NCBI RefSeq assembly: GCF_023757625.1
Contig: NZ_JALGBZ010000004.1
Span: forward strand, 248,001-312,000
Direction of reading: 5' to 3'
DNA: 64,000 bases
From: Halomonas sp. S3-1-1
Lineage (GTDB): Bacteria > Pseudomonadota > Gammaproteobacteria > Pseudomonadales > Halomonadaceae
The position numbers were made by a program, and so were the translations under genes. Below the pieces are notes generated by a model, which saw nothing but the letters and a program-made list of their open reading frames with translations, had not been told where the DNA came from and did not search any database. Below are positions 56,027-63,565 of this stretch, in pieces. How positions within the stretch are numbered: position 1 is the first letter of the stretch; the number at the start of each line of letters is the position of its first letter.

Positions 56027-56521
56027 TCATTGGTGCTCCTCGGCTTGGTGGCGAAGCCTGTTCTCTTCTCGCTTCAGGTCATCTACACAGTGCTCGGCGC
56101 CAAAGGCTTTGTTGCTATATAAGATGCCGTGCTCACCGATGTACTCCTCTCCAACTGGCGAAACCTCTTTGTGCATCCACGCAAGTGCATCTTGCCCTTG
56201 CTTCACCTTCTGGCAGATGACACCAGCTTCGGCGAAGGCGGCGGCTTTAATCAGCGCGTCGCGACGAGCGAGGCTAGAGGCGGGCTTTGCTAAATACCAG
56301 TCAAGATAGGCGCGTACTGCTGGCGGGGCTTCACCATCGATGTGCGCGGGGCTCTCGGCCAGTCGGTGCATGATGCCCGCTGCATTCTCCACATGCGTCG
56401 CCAGCGCATCTCGCTCTTCCTGCATCTTCTCGCTCAACTGAATTTGGAGCCGTTCGGCGTGCTCAAGTTCTTCGATGCGGCGCTTCAGATTCGCTATCGT
56501 CAGTTCTCCACCAATCATCAA
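56027..56521 (-). CDS. Phage-type hypothetical protein with N-terminal coiled coil
   Basis: A 164-residue protein with a coiled-coil N terminus (ANLKRRIEELEHAERLQIQL), a helical middle (RRDALIKAAAFAEAGVIC) and an acidic end. It overlaps the preceding small gene by four bases (ATGA), so both are coupled. No enzyme motif. It resembles host-interaction or accessory proteins of phage early regions only in general character. Confidence 0.6.
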   Translation of the reverse strand: MMIGGELTIANLKRRIEELEHAERLQIQLSEKMQEERDALATHVENAAGIMHRLAESPAHIDGEAPPAVRAYLDWYLAKPASSLARRDALIKAAAFAEAGVICQKVKQGQDALAWMHKEVSPVGEEYIGEHGILYSNKAFGAEHCVDDLKREENRLRHQAEEHQ

Positions 56522-56709
56522 GCCACCTCCAAGCGCAAAGCTAATTCGTTGCGCAGCGCGATGTTCTGAGCTGCCAGCGCATCGTTCTCAGCCAGCGCCG
56601 CCAGCTTCTCGAGCTCGAGATCGTCGTTACGCTGGGCGAGCTGGTTGAAGAGTTCGTCGAATACGACTTCCAGTGCGGCTTGGGTGCCGCGGTGCGTGGG
56701 AATCATCAT
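56518..56709 (-). CDS. Small coiled-coil hypothetical protein
   Basis: A 63-residue helical protein (LEVVFDELFNQLAQRNDDLELEKLAALAEN). Its stop overlaps the next gene as ATGA. It follows the methyltransferase, beyond a hairpin (56732-56749). Its coiled-coil content suggests that it could partner the downstream coiled-coil protein. Confidence 0.55.
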   Translation of the reverse strand: MMIPTHRGTQAALEVVFDELFNQLAQRNDDLELEKLAALAENDALAAQNIALRNELALRLEVA

Positions 56710-56731
56710 GGTCTAGCTCCAGAAATGAAGA

Positions 56732-56749
56732 AGCCGCTTTTCAGCGGCT
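56732..56749 (-). terminator. Hairpin after the methyltransferase
   Basis: AGCCGCT / AGCGGCT stem with a GAAA loop on the minus strand, starting inside the methyltransferase stop codon and followed by a weak TTCTTC run. Confidence 0.6.
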
Positions 56750-58413
56750 CAGTGAAGTGGTTGTGAGGGTTGGTGAAGCGATAAGCCGGCGGCGATCTGG
56801 CGCACCCAGATAGGTGTCGAGCCCAAAGCGAACGTCTCGCCGCTCCAAGCCAGCAGCAACGTGGTGCCCATGACGCCGGCGATGGCCTCTGCCGCCGGCG
56901 CTGGCACGGCGTTGCCGATGCGTTCGCGCCAGGCCGAATCGCTCAGGCCTTCCAGCTCCAAGTGCTCGCCGGGATCGACCAAGCCTTGCAGGGCTGCGAG
57001 CTCGAGCGTGGTAAAGGGGCGGTGCCAAGTGCCGTCCAGTGAGCGGATCACGGCTACCAGTTTGTCGTTGGGATCAGGAAGACGAGGGTCTGCGACGGCA
57101 AGGCCTCCGGCGGTAGGGCCGGCGCCGGCGGTGACGGCCGGGCTATTGGCACTCCATGGGGTCACGCGAAAGACGTTATTGTGCCGAGTGCCATCGACCC
57201 GAGGATCTGCAACCGCATAAGCCCCTTGGCCAGTGCTACTACCCAAAATTACGGTGCCGCTGGGCTCATTCCACGGCGTGACCATGTATTTCCCGTAGAC
57301 AGGGCTAGCGCGGCGAGGATCCGCCACGGCGAAAGCGCCTTGCCCTGGAGAGCGCTGGCCGGTTATTGCGCCAGTGGGACCGTCCCAACGCCGCACCCCA
57401 TAAGCCTGCCCGTCGCGCCAAGCTGTTGACTGGTCAAAGCGAGGATCTGCAATGCTGAACGCTCCATTGGTCGGCGTGCTTCGACCGGCGACAGTGCCCA
57501 TCGGCTCGTCCCAGCGGTTCACACCCATATAGCCCGATCGATATTCCGGTACCAATAAAAAGTCTTTGAGGTGGCCATCTTCGATGGCCAGCTTATTCAG
57601 CGACCGCCAATCGCTGCCGGCTTCGACGAACGCCAAGCGCACCCACGTTTTCCATTGCAGGCGCGGCACCCGGTGCATTGGGCCAGCGAGCTCGTCACCG
57701 GGTAGCGGCATCTCGCCCAGCACATCGCCGACGGCGCGCAGAGGGCGCTTCACCGGCTCATACAGGAACGGCGGCACTTTCTCGGCGTAGCGAGCCACCA
57801 GCAGGAACCGCTTACGGGACTGGGCCAAACCGCCTAGCTCGCCACAGTCGTGCGTCGTCTCCGCGACGTGGTATCCGTAGTGCTCGAGCATGGCGATAAT
57901 CTGATCAAGCAGCGGGCGCCCGCGGTTGGCGATGCGCGGCACGTTCTCGAAGATCACTAGCTCGGGTGGATCGTCGGCGAAGGCTTCCATGGTCAGCCAC
58001 ATGCCGCGCAGGGTTAGGCGGTTAAGCGCTTGGTACTTCGGCGTGGCGCTGCGAGATTGCGATAGCAGCCCGCTGAACCCCTTGCAGGGCGCACTCAGGA
58101 ACACGATGTGGGGGCGCTCATTGCCTGCGGCGGCTTGAATATCGGCCGGCGTGGCCTCTCGCCAATCGGCGGGCGGCTCCGTGCCGTGGAAGGTGCGGTA
58201 CTGGTCGCGGTCGAACATATCGAGGACTGTGCCCGGGGCGCCGGCCAGGTGTTGGAAGTCGGCGATGGCGTTGGCGTCCACGTCTACGCCGCCGATGCAA
58301 CGGAAGCGCGCCTCCATGTTGCCTACACGCGCTTGGCCGCGGTTGAAGCCTTTGGCGCCGCCACCTAATCCGCAAAATAGATGAAAATGGCGAATTTCTT
58401 GTGTTTCTGTCAT
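56749..58413 (-). CDS. Phage-type C5-cytosine DNA methyltransferase with internal repeats
   Basis: A Dcm-family enzyme of 554 residues. Motif I is HLFCGLGGGAKGF (residues 11-23), the catalytic PC is Pro109-Cys110 in SAPCKGFSG, motif VI is ENVPR (156-160), motif VIII is QSRKRFLLVAR (198-208), and motif X is RIGNAVPAP (498-506). Between VIII and X, where the target-recognition domain lies, are four repeats of about 40 residues (295-444), each with a WDEP-like start and an ADPR end. No restriction enzyme lies beside it, so it is probably an orphan methyltransferase that modifies phage or host DNA. Its target cannot be predicted. Confidence 0.88.
   Translation of the reverse strand: MTETQEIRHFHLFCGLGGGAKGFNRGQARVGNMEARFRCIGGVDVDANAIADFQHLAGAPGTVLDMFDRDQYRTFHGTEPPADWREATPADIQAAAGNERPHIVFLSAPCKGFSGLLSQSRSATPKYQALNRLTLRGMWLTMEAFADDPPELVIFENVPRIANRGRPLLDQIIAMLEHYGYHVAETTHDCGELGGLAQSRKRFLLVARYAEKVPPFLYEPVKRPLRAVGDVLGEMPLPGDELAGPMHRVPRLQWKTWVRLAFVEAGSDWRSLNKLAIEDGHLKDFLLVPEYRSGYMGVNRWDEPMGTVAGRSTPTNGAFSIADPRFDQSTAWRDGQAYGVRRWDGPTGAITGQRSPGQGAFAVADPRRASPVYGKYMVTPWNEPSGTVILGSSTGQGAYAVADPRVDGTRHNNVFRVTPWSANSPAVTAGAGPTAGGLAVADPRLPDPNDKLVAVIRSLDGTWHRPFTTLELAALQGLVDPGEHLELEGLSDSAWRERIGNAVPAPAAEAIAGVMGTTLLLAWSGETFALGSTPIWVRQIAAGLSLHQPSQPLH
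57082..57531 (-). repeat. Four-unit protein repeat in the methyltransferase
   Basis: Residues 295-444 hold four units, each with a W-D-E-P-like motif, GT(V/I), a GAF/GAY-type turn and an (I/V)ADPR end. ADPR occurs at residues 322, 364, 402 and 441, a spacing of 38-42. The DNA has diverged, but the protein pattern is clear. Confidence 0.85.
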
Positions 58414-58428
58414 CTTTTACCTCACGAA

Positions 58429-58451
58429 CAAAAAGCCGCCCTCTGGCGGAC
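58429..58451 (-). terminator. Hairpin upstream of the methyltransferase
   Basis: CCGCC / GGCGG stem with a four-base loop followed by TTTTT on the minus strand. It lies about 20 bases before the methyltransferase start. Confidence 0.6.
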
Positions 58452-58468
58452 TAATGAGGGATTTGAAT

Positions 58469-58681
58469 ATGGAAGAACATCGTAAGCTTTGCGCTATTCC
58501 GGATGGGCATACGCTTCGTCAAGTCAATATGACTTGGAAGCAGAAAAGTGGTTGGGATAAAGACACTTGGATATATGAAGAGGTCGATGCAAGCGGTAAC
58601 GTCGTGGCGAGGCATGAGGTTGTAGATGAAACCTGTATGTATCCGCCATTCGAGAACGTTATGCGACATCGTATTTTGTAA
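58469..58681 (+). CDS. Small AT-rich hypothetical gene on the plus strand
   Basis: A 70-residue protein (MEEHRKLCAIPDGHTLRQVN at the start). GAGG lies eight bases ahead of the ATG at 58469; an in-frame ATG at 58454 is possible. It is the only plus-strand gene of the element in view and is clearly more AT-rich than its neighbours, a sign of separate acquisition (a phage moron-like gene). No domain recognised. The minus strand frame over the same bases looks like a shadow. Confidence 0.6.
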   Translation: MEEHRKLCAIPDGHTLRQVNMTWKQKSGWDKDTWIYEEVDASGNVVARHEVVDETCMYPPFENVMRHRIL

Positions 58682-58899
58682 TCACCAAAAAATGGAAACC
58701 CCGTCTCGTGGGGCATACGGCGTTGCCCGCGCCTACTGCGTGGCAGTACGACTAGGCCCGCATACCACCGGCCCCATGCCGGCGAGGTGCGAGGTAGAGC
58801 GAGGAGGCGGCGCGTCTCGGCTGCCGGGGGTTATTGGGTACCGAAGAACCACGCGCCTCCCGACCCCGCTGGCATGCGGTTAGACGCGAGGTGGTGTAT

Positions 58900-59400
58900 T
58901 CAGAACGGGATTTCGTCGTCAAACGTCTCGTATTGCGAGGGATCGGGCGCGCCGTAGTTGCCGGCCTGCTGGTTGTGCTGCGGCGGGCGCTGGTTCTGAG
59001 GTGGCGGCTGGTATCCGCCGTGCTGCTGGCCTCCCTGATTCTGCGCGGGCTGCCTTTGCTGATTGCCCTGGCCGCTGTTGCCGCCTTGACCCTTACCGCC
59101 CACCAAGTCGATCTCAGACACCTTGAGCGTGACGGCAAAGCCCGGCGAACCATCCCCGCGGGTAAATTCACGCGTGCCGATCTCGCCCGACACGAACACC
59201 TCTTGCCCCTTGACCAGGTACTGAATCAGCCCGCCCTCGGCGCGCCTGCCCCATATCGAGCAGTCGAGCCACAGCGTTTGCTTGTGCTCGCCAAACCCTA
59301 CGTCGACCGCGGCCGGGAAGCCGGCCACGCTGGTACCGTTGCCGGTTCTTCGTACTTCGGCAGGTCGCCCGATGCGCGCGACGGTTGTGTAAACACCCAT
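58900..59400 (-). CDS. ssb: Single-stranded DNA-binding protein
   Basis: A 166-residue SSB with an N-terminal OB fold (about residues 1-105; GQEVFVSGEIGTREF), a Gln/Gly/Pro/Asn-rich linker and the acidic tip DDEIPF that recruits partners. It starts at ATG 59400 after GGAG; a longer frame from 59493 has no homology. As a phage copy it protects replication intermediates together with RdgC and the Rad52-like protein. The C-terminal tip is the bacterial type, so it may interact with host proteins. Confidence 0.93.
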   Translation of the reverse strand: MGVYTTVARIGRPAEVRRTGNGTSVAGFPAAVDVGFGEHKQTLWLDCSIWGRRAEGGLIQYLVKGQEVFVSGEIGTREFTRGDGSPGFAVTLKVSEIDLVGGKGQGGNSGQGNQQRQPAQNQGGQQHGGYQPPPQNQRPPQHNQQAGNYGAPDPSQYETFDDEIPF

Positions 59401-59410
59401 ATCGTTTCTC

Positions 59411-59434
59411 CAAAAGAAAAGGGCCGTAGGCCCT
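59411..59434 (-). terminator. Hairpin between rdgC and ssb
   Basis: AGGGCC / GGCCCT stem with a three-base loop on the minus strand, followed by TTTTCTTTT. It begins inside the rdgC stop codon and ends before the ssb ribosome site. Confidence 0.7.
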
Positions 59435-60380
59435 AGTCGGTCATTTCCATTTCGAAGGATTCGGCGGGAACGAACGCATCGCCGCCGAGCCATTCGAGTA
59501 GCCGGGTGACGTCCTGCGAAAGCGCCTGAGCCATCAGAATGAAATCGGTCTCTAGCCGCGCCAGAGCATCGTCGCCATCGTCGGCGTGGTCGGCCTCTTC
59601 GATCAGCGCATCGCCGAAACGCAGCGACTTCAGCGCGAGGTCGTCGTGCAGCACCAAGCTCAGCCGGCCCTCGATGCCGATCGCCAGCTTGCTGGCTTGG
59701 CGCCCGCTTTCGAGTAGCTGCTGCATTTCATCGCTGTCGAGGTCTACTTGCCGGGCGCGCAGCACGCCGTCGTCGCCCTTGGCCTTGAGCTCGACCTGGT
59801 CGCCGATCTGCATATCGAACGGGCGGCTGGACGGGTCACCCAGCCAGGTTGTCATTGCGCGAATCGGGAGCGTCTGCGAACCGACCGGCGTAACCTTGAG
59901 CGAGCCGAGCGACTCACGCAGCAAGTCGAGGATCTCTTCGCATCGAGTGCGCGAGCTTGAATTGATACCGATAAAACCGCGACGCGTATCCCACCAGACG
60001 TCGGTCTTCGTACTGCGAACAAAAGCGCGCGGCATCAGCTCTTCGGTGATCTGCTCCTTGAGCGCCATCTTCTCCTTACGCGATACCTTGCGCGCTTCCT
60101 GTGCTTCGATGTCCGCGACTTTCTCGTCGAGCTCTTCCCGGATTACTGACGCCGGCAATAAGCGCTCTTGGCGCAGTGCGGACAGCAAGCGGTGCCCTTG
60201 GATCTCGTGGAGCAGTTGGCCGCTGCCCAATCGGCCGGCGGGCGCCGTCCAACCCAGGCGCCGCGCGTCGGCGCTGCCTAGAGCGCGCGCTGAGTGAGGT
60301 TCGAGTGCAGCCACTACAGCGGCGGCATCCAGCTCGGGCATGTCGTGGAGTCGGTACAGGTGCAGGTGTTTGAACCACAT
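59433..60380 (-). CDS. rdgC: Recombination-associated protein RdgC
   Basis: A 315-residue RdgC-family protein (MWFKHLHLYRLHDMPELDAAAV at the N terminus; GWTAPAGRLGSGQLLHEIQGHRLLSALRQERLLPASVI; central DVWWDTRRGFIGINSSS). RdgC forms a dimeric ring on double-stranded DNA and restrains RecA. Phage copies are common in recombination modules. It is encoded between SSB and a short unknown gene. Sequence matches are strong enough for a secure family call. Confidence 0.92.
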   Translation of the reverse strand: MWFKHLHLYRLHDMPELDAAAVVAALEPHSARALGSADARRLGWTAPAGRLGSGQLLHEIQGHRLLSALRQERLLPASVIREELDEKVADIEAQEARKVSRKEKMALKEQITEELMPRAFVRSTKTDVWWDTRRGFIGINSSSRTRCEEILDLLRESLGSLKVTPVGSQTLPIRAMTTWLGDPSSRPFDMQIGDQVELKAKGDDGVLRARQVDLDSDEMQQLLESGRQASKLAIGIEGRLSLVLHDDLALKSLRFGDALIEEADHADDGDDALARLETDFILMAQALSQDVTRLLEWLGGDAFVPAESFEMEMTD

Positions 60381-60382
60381 GA

Positions 60383-60736
60383 TCAGGACTCCTTGCGGGG
60401 GGTGAGCAATTGCCCGTCGATAGTCATGTTGCTGATGCCTATGGCGTTGATTTCGTCGTGGGTCAGGCTTTCTCCGTGCCAGCCGCCAGCAGCGCTAGGT
60501 TCGATGGTTAGCTTGACCGTAAGGCTGCCCACTTGGCCGATGACGACTTCGCCCGCTTTTGGATAAAGGCGACCATCATCGCCATGCAGCTCTCCTGCTA
60601 CTTCATCGCCGTACACTTTGGCCGTGGCCGCCGCTTCGATAATGGGCGCTGCCAAGGAGGTGAACGCCTGCTGAATGGCGGGCTTGTCCAGCCATACGCT
60701 TAGCGCTTCGATGTTGTGCTTTCTTGGGTCGGTCAC
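60383..60736 (-). CDS. Phage-type hypothetical protein
   Basis: A 117-residue protein of mixed alpha/beta character (MTDPRKHNIEALSVWLDKP start). It has a two-base gap to rdgC, and its start overlaps the upstream gene by four bases. No motif that I recognise. It lies in the replication-recombination module, so a role there is possible. Confidence 0.6.
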   Translation of the reverse strand: MTDPRKHNIEALSVWLDKPAIQQAFTSLAAPIIEAAATAKVYGDEVAGELHGDDGRLYPKAGEVVIGQVGSLTVKLTIEPSAAGGWHGESLTHDEINAIGISNMTIDGQLLTPRKES

Positions 60737-60924
60737 GGCGTTTTTCCCCGCTTCGGCTGGTCGTTAGTCCCTTGGCGCGCCTGCTCGGCCAGCAGGTCTT
60801 CGCGCCCATTCAGATACCCGTTGTCCCACGCCTTTTTGAAGGCGGGCCCGTTTTTGTCTGCCAGCATTTCGATCTGCCTGGCGGCTTCTTCGGGATTTTC
60901 GCGGCACCAGTTGGCGTTGATCAT
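60733..60924 (-). CDS. Small hypothetical protein
   Basis: A 63-residue protein (MINANWCRENPEEAARQIEM start) with a basic end. It overlaps both neighbours by four bases (ATGA), so it is part of a coupled chain of four genes. Unknown function. Confidence 0.6.
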   Translation of the reverse strand: MINANWCRENPEEAARQIEMLADKNGPAFKKAWDNGYLNGREDLLAEQARQGTNDQPKRGKTP

Positions 60925-61007
60925 TGGACCTTTCCTCGCTCTGGCTTGTTAGCCGGGGCTGGCATGGGCTGTTTGAAAATGCGGTCAAAAGCGGCTTCGT
61001 CGATCAT
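60921..61007 (-). CDS. Very small protein of 28 residues
   Basis: MIDEAAFDRIFKQPMPAPAN then eight residues (28 in all). Its start overlaps the stop of the upstream gene as ATGA, and its own stop overlaps the next start as ATGA. Exact coupling at both ends supports translation despite its length. Confidence 0.55.
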   Translation of the reverse strand: MIDEAAFDRIFKQPMPAPANKPERGKVQ

Positions 61008-61225
61008 TCCGGCGCCTCCAGTTTCTCCAGTTCAGAGAGCGCATCACCGATACTGATAGCAACGAACTCGCACTCAGGCGCATTGGCGGGGCTTTCAAAC
61101 AGCGGGAACGCGGCCACCGCTTTGCGTATTTCGCTGTCAGCCGCCTCTTCCTTAACGGCGACCACTACCGTCAAATAGCGCCCATTGCTTCGCCCGGTGA
61201 ACGGGTGTTGTTGATTTGGATGCAT
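61004..61225 (-). CDS. Small hypothetical protein
   Basis: A 73-residue protein starting MHPNQQHPFTGRSNGRYL. The ATG at 61225 has AGGGTGG about eight bases upstream; a GTG at 61234 is less likely. Its stop overlaps the 28-residue gene as ATGA. No domain recognised. Confidence 0.6.
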   Translation of the reverse strand: MHPNQQHPFTGRSNGRYLTVVVAVKEEAADSEIRKAVAAFPLFESPANAPECEFVAISIGDALSELEKLEAPE

Positions 61226-61253
61226 CACTGCCACCCTAAAAATGAACGAGTTG

Positions 61254-61272
61254 AAAAGCCCCTTTCGGGGCT
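61254..61272 (-). terminator. Hairpin after the DUF1351-like gene
   Basis: AGCCCC / GGGGCT stem with a GAAA loop on the minus strand, then TTTC. It starts inside the upstream stop codon. Confidence 0.65.
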
Positions 61273-62173
61273 AGGCTGCGTTGAGTTCTTGCATGGCATC
61301 GGCATAGCCCGACCAGTTATCGACGCCCATGGCTTCCAGAGCGTGCAGCTTGGCTTGGTCTGCCAGCAGCTGCTGGTACTCGGCGACGGTGATCGTGACC
61401 GTTTTAGCTGCAGCTGGCAGTGGTTCGGGTTGCGGTGCAGGGCGCGGCGCCGGCTTGGGCGCCGGAGGCTGTTTCGGTGCCGGCGCTTCTGCAGCTTCGC
61501 GCTCGGCCTTCTCGCGACGCAGGGATTCGAGTTCGCGCTGATCGGCTTCGCGTTGCTCTGCCTCTTCGCGCAGGCGCCGGCGCTCGGCGTCGATCTCGGC
61601 CTGGTCGGCGGCAAGCCGTTCGCGCTCCAGCGCTTGGCCGTGGCGCTCGCTCAGCTGTGCCAGTACTTGGCCCTTAGCATCTTCAGCCTCCTTGGTCAGA
61701 TCGAAATAGCCCTCGACGTTGATCTGCGTCGCCGAATCGTGGAGCTCGGCGAGCCCGGTGCTGTCCAGCCCCTCGGCGGTATCCAGATAGCTCCAGATGT
61801 TGACGTCAATCGTATGCTGCAGCTTGGCGATGCGTTCCTGTTTCTCACGCTCGGCGCGCTCGTCTTCGTGCTGCTTTGCGTCTTTAAGCGGCTGTTCGAT
61901 GTCGCGCAGCTTCTCGATCAGATCCTTGCCGTAGCCGTTCACGCGTTCGATAAAGTCGCGGTGCGGCTGGGTGATCTCCTTGCGCAGCTTGTCGGTGCTG
62001 GTCCGGTAGGTGGTGAGCTCTTTAATGCCGGCCTTGCACAGCGTGTAGCCTTCCTTGGTGCGAACGTCGGGCACCGTGCCGTATTGCTCGCGCAGCCCTG
62101 CAAGGGCCTTCTCCACGGCGTCGAGCTCTACCAGCTCGCCTTTGTAGTCGGTGTTGGGGGCTGCGTTAGTCAT
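61271..62173 (-). CDS. DUF1351-like phage coiled-coil protein
   Basis: A 300-residue protein. The N-terminal region (VPDVRTKEGYTLCKAGIKELTTYRTSTDKLRKEI) resembles DUF1351-type proteins beside phage recombinases. A long charged coiled coil follows (about 95-225), then a Pro/Ala linker and a short C-terminal domain (TVTVAEYQQLL-like). It overlaps the Rad52-type gene by eight bases. It probably assists recombination; the family is not biochemically well defined. Confidence 0.7.
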   Translation of the reverse strand: MTNAAPNTDYKGELVELDAVEKALAGLREQYGTVPDVRTKEGYTLCKAGIKELTTYRTSTDKLRKEITQPHRDFIERVNGYGKDLIEKLRDIEQPLKDAKQHEDERAEREKQERIAKLQHTIDVNIWSYLDTAEGLDSTGLAELHDSATQINVEGYFDLTKEAEDAKGQVLAQLSERHGQALERERLAADQAEIDAERRRLREEAEQREADQRELESLRREKAEREAAEAPAPKQPPAPKPAPRPAPQPEPLPAAAKTVTITVAEYQQLLADQAKLHALEAMGVDNWSGYADAMQELNAA

Positions 62174-63005
62174 TGGTGGCTTCCTCTTGTGGTTTGGCGT
62201 TTTGCTTCTCGGCGTAGAGGCGCGCGATGCCTTCGTCGCGCGCCTTGGCGATCATCTCGCGGCCTTTTACTGGGTCAACGCGGGCCATGCTGGCCTTATC
62301 GGGCAAGCGGTTGAGCATCCCGGTGGCGGCGAGCTCGATGCTCTTCGGGTGCGGGATCTTATGGCGCAGCGTGTCGCACTCGCGCTTGAGCCAGTCCGTG
62401 TAGTCGGCGCGGCACTTCTCGATCTCGGCGTCCTGGTCTTCGGCGACGGCGATACGCGTGGCCGCTTGCTGCGCCTCGGTGTAGTCCTTGTTGTCGAACC
62501 GGCCGTAGTAGACGTCGGCGCTGAACCCAAGTAGGGACAGGCACTTCTTGATAGCGTCGGTAATCGACTTCTTCGGCGCCTCGCCATCGGTCTTCCACTT
62601 GCCGGCGCCGGTGCGGTAGACGTAGCGGGTGTGGCCAAACTGCGTTACCTCGCCTCGCTCGCCGTGCCAGCGGTACCAGAGAGCCAAGCGGATGGTGTGG
62701 GTCTGTTCGTGGGCGATCAGTTGCCCCTTCGGGTCAAGCACGGGCGCGCCCTGGTCGAACCGTTCTTCCTCGACCCGGTACCCCCAGCCGATCCCCATCG
62801 GGCCGAACATGCGGGTGGCCTGCTCGATGACGTGCATCGCGTCCAGCGTAGTGATCTGCTGGCCATCGACGTTCGCCTCGCGAATGGCGGTGGTGGGCGT
62901 CTTTTCGACACCGCGCCACAGCTCGAGGTGGTCGGCGCTATCGACCACGCGATAGCGCCCCACGGCGGGTACGCGCAGCCGCGGTTTCTCGCTCGTTGAA
63001 TGCAT
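62166..63005 (-). CDS. Rad52/22-family single-strand annealing protein
   Basis: A 279-residue protein. The N-terminal recombinase fold includes ATRMFGPMGIGWGYRVEEE, HTIRLALWYRWHGERGEVTQFGHT and AITDAIKKCLSLLGFSADVYYGRFD-type segments (about residues 60-185), which match the Rad52/22 double-strand-break repair family of phages. Such proteins anneal single strands for phage recombination and replication. A helical C-terminal region (about 190-279) completes it. GGGGAG precedes the ATG. No companion exonuclease is visible in the window. Confidence 0.8.
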   Translation of the reverse strand: MHSTSEKPRLRVPAVGRYRVVDSADHLELWRGVEKTPTTAIREANVDGQQITTLDAMHVIEQATRMFGPMGIGWGYRVEEERFDQGAPVLDPKGQLIAHEQTHTIRLALWYRWHGERGEVTQFGHTRYVYRTGAGKWKTDGEAPKKSITDAIKKCLSLLGFSADVYYGRFDNKDYTEAQQAATRIAVAEDQDAEIEKCRADYTDWLKRECDTLRHKIPHPKSIELAATGMLNRLPDKASMARVDPVKGREMIAKARDEGIARLYAEKQNAKPQEEATND

Positions 63006-63047
63006 GGGTTATACTCCCCGAGGATCTTCCTATGCAGTTGATCTCTG

Positions 63048-63076
63048 GCCCGCTACCTGTGTCCGCAGGAGCGGGC
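63048..63076. other. Hairpin after the 99-residue unknown gene
   Basis: GCCCGCT / AGCGGGC stem with a 15-base loop, next to the stop codon of the 99-residue unknown gene. No T tract on the minus strand. Confidence 0.5.
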
Positions 63077-63080
63077 TTTC

Positions 63081-63380
63081 TTATGCGGCCCAGTCTTCGT
63101 TGGCCCTTTGCTCGGCGATGTCTTCCTCGACGCTGGATTGCTCGTCTTCAGCCACGTCCTTGGCCCACTCGGACAGCACGCCCTTGCCGGTCGGTGTTTT
63201 GATATAGGCCTCGACCATGTCGGCGACCATCGTGGTGGCCGTGAGCTCGTGGACCTCGCTGGTCAGGTCACCGACCTCGTTGAGGTAGGTGCCGAACCGC
63301 CCTACCCCTTCGGCGTCGCCGTCGTGTACTGCTTCGCAAATAGACTCGGCGCGAAGCTTGATAATGAGGTCGCGTCTCAT
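63081..63380 (-). CDS. Phage-type hypothetical protein
   Basis: A 99-residue protein with a helical, acidic C terminus (EWAKDVAEDEQSSVEEDIAEQ). It is coupled to the preceding gene by a four-base overlap. No known domain. Confidence 0.6.
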   Translation of the reverse strand: MRRDLIIKLRAESICEAVHDGDAEGVGRFGTYLNEVGDLTSEVHELTATTMVADMVEAYIKTPTGKGVLSEWAKDVAEDEQSSVEEDIAEQRANEDWAA

Positions 63381-63565
63381 GGAGCCCTCCAGATCTGTAG
63401 TGGCGCGTCTTGGCCCGACCGGCGCCGCTGGTACTCGGCCATTCGTGCTGCGTTCTTCCCGCGCAGCCCGGCCGGATCGAACCGGCTGCCGATGCGCGGG
63501 CGATCGCCCACGGCGAACCCCATGGCACGACGCTGGGCGCGCTGCTCAACCTGTGCTGCGTTCAT
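63377..63565 (-). CDS. Small basic hypothetical protein
   Basis: A 62-residue Arg/Ala-rich protein (MNAAQVEQRAQRRAMGFAVG start). Its stop overlaps the next gene as ATGA and its 5' end overlaps the 56-residue gene by 20 bases. Basic composition could mean nucleic-acid binding, but it may also reflect GC-rich sequence. Confidence 0.45.
   Translation of the reverse strand: MNAAQVEQRAQRRAMGFAVGDRPRIGSRFDPAGLRGKNAARMAEYQRRRSGQDAPLQIWRAP

Noticed and set aside
56749-58413. Restriction-modification system
   Set aside because: Only a methyltransferase is found; neighbours on both sides are small unknown or recombination genes with no nuclease motif, so an orphan methyltransferase is the better reading.
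58451-58669. A 72-codon minus frame antisense to the AT-rich plus-strand gene
   Set aside because: No ribosome site; the plus-strand frame has one and starts cleanly. Kept out, although orientation is not beyond doubt.
58834-59436. A 200-codon plus-strand frame over ssb
   Set aside because: Shadow of the SSB gene, which has the DDEIPF tip and proper ribosome site.
61205-62314. A 369-codon plus-strand frame across the phage coiled-coil gene
   Set aside because: It is antisense to the clearly coding minus-strand gene with its coiled coil and coupled start; Leu/Val/Gly/Arg-rich shadow.
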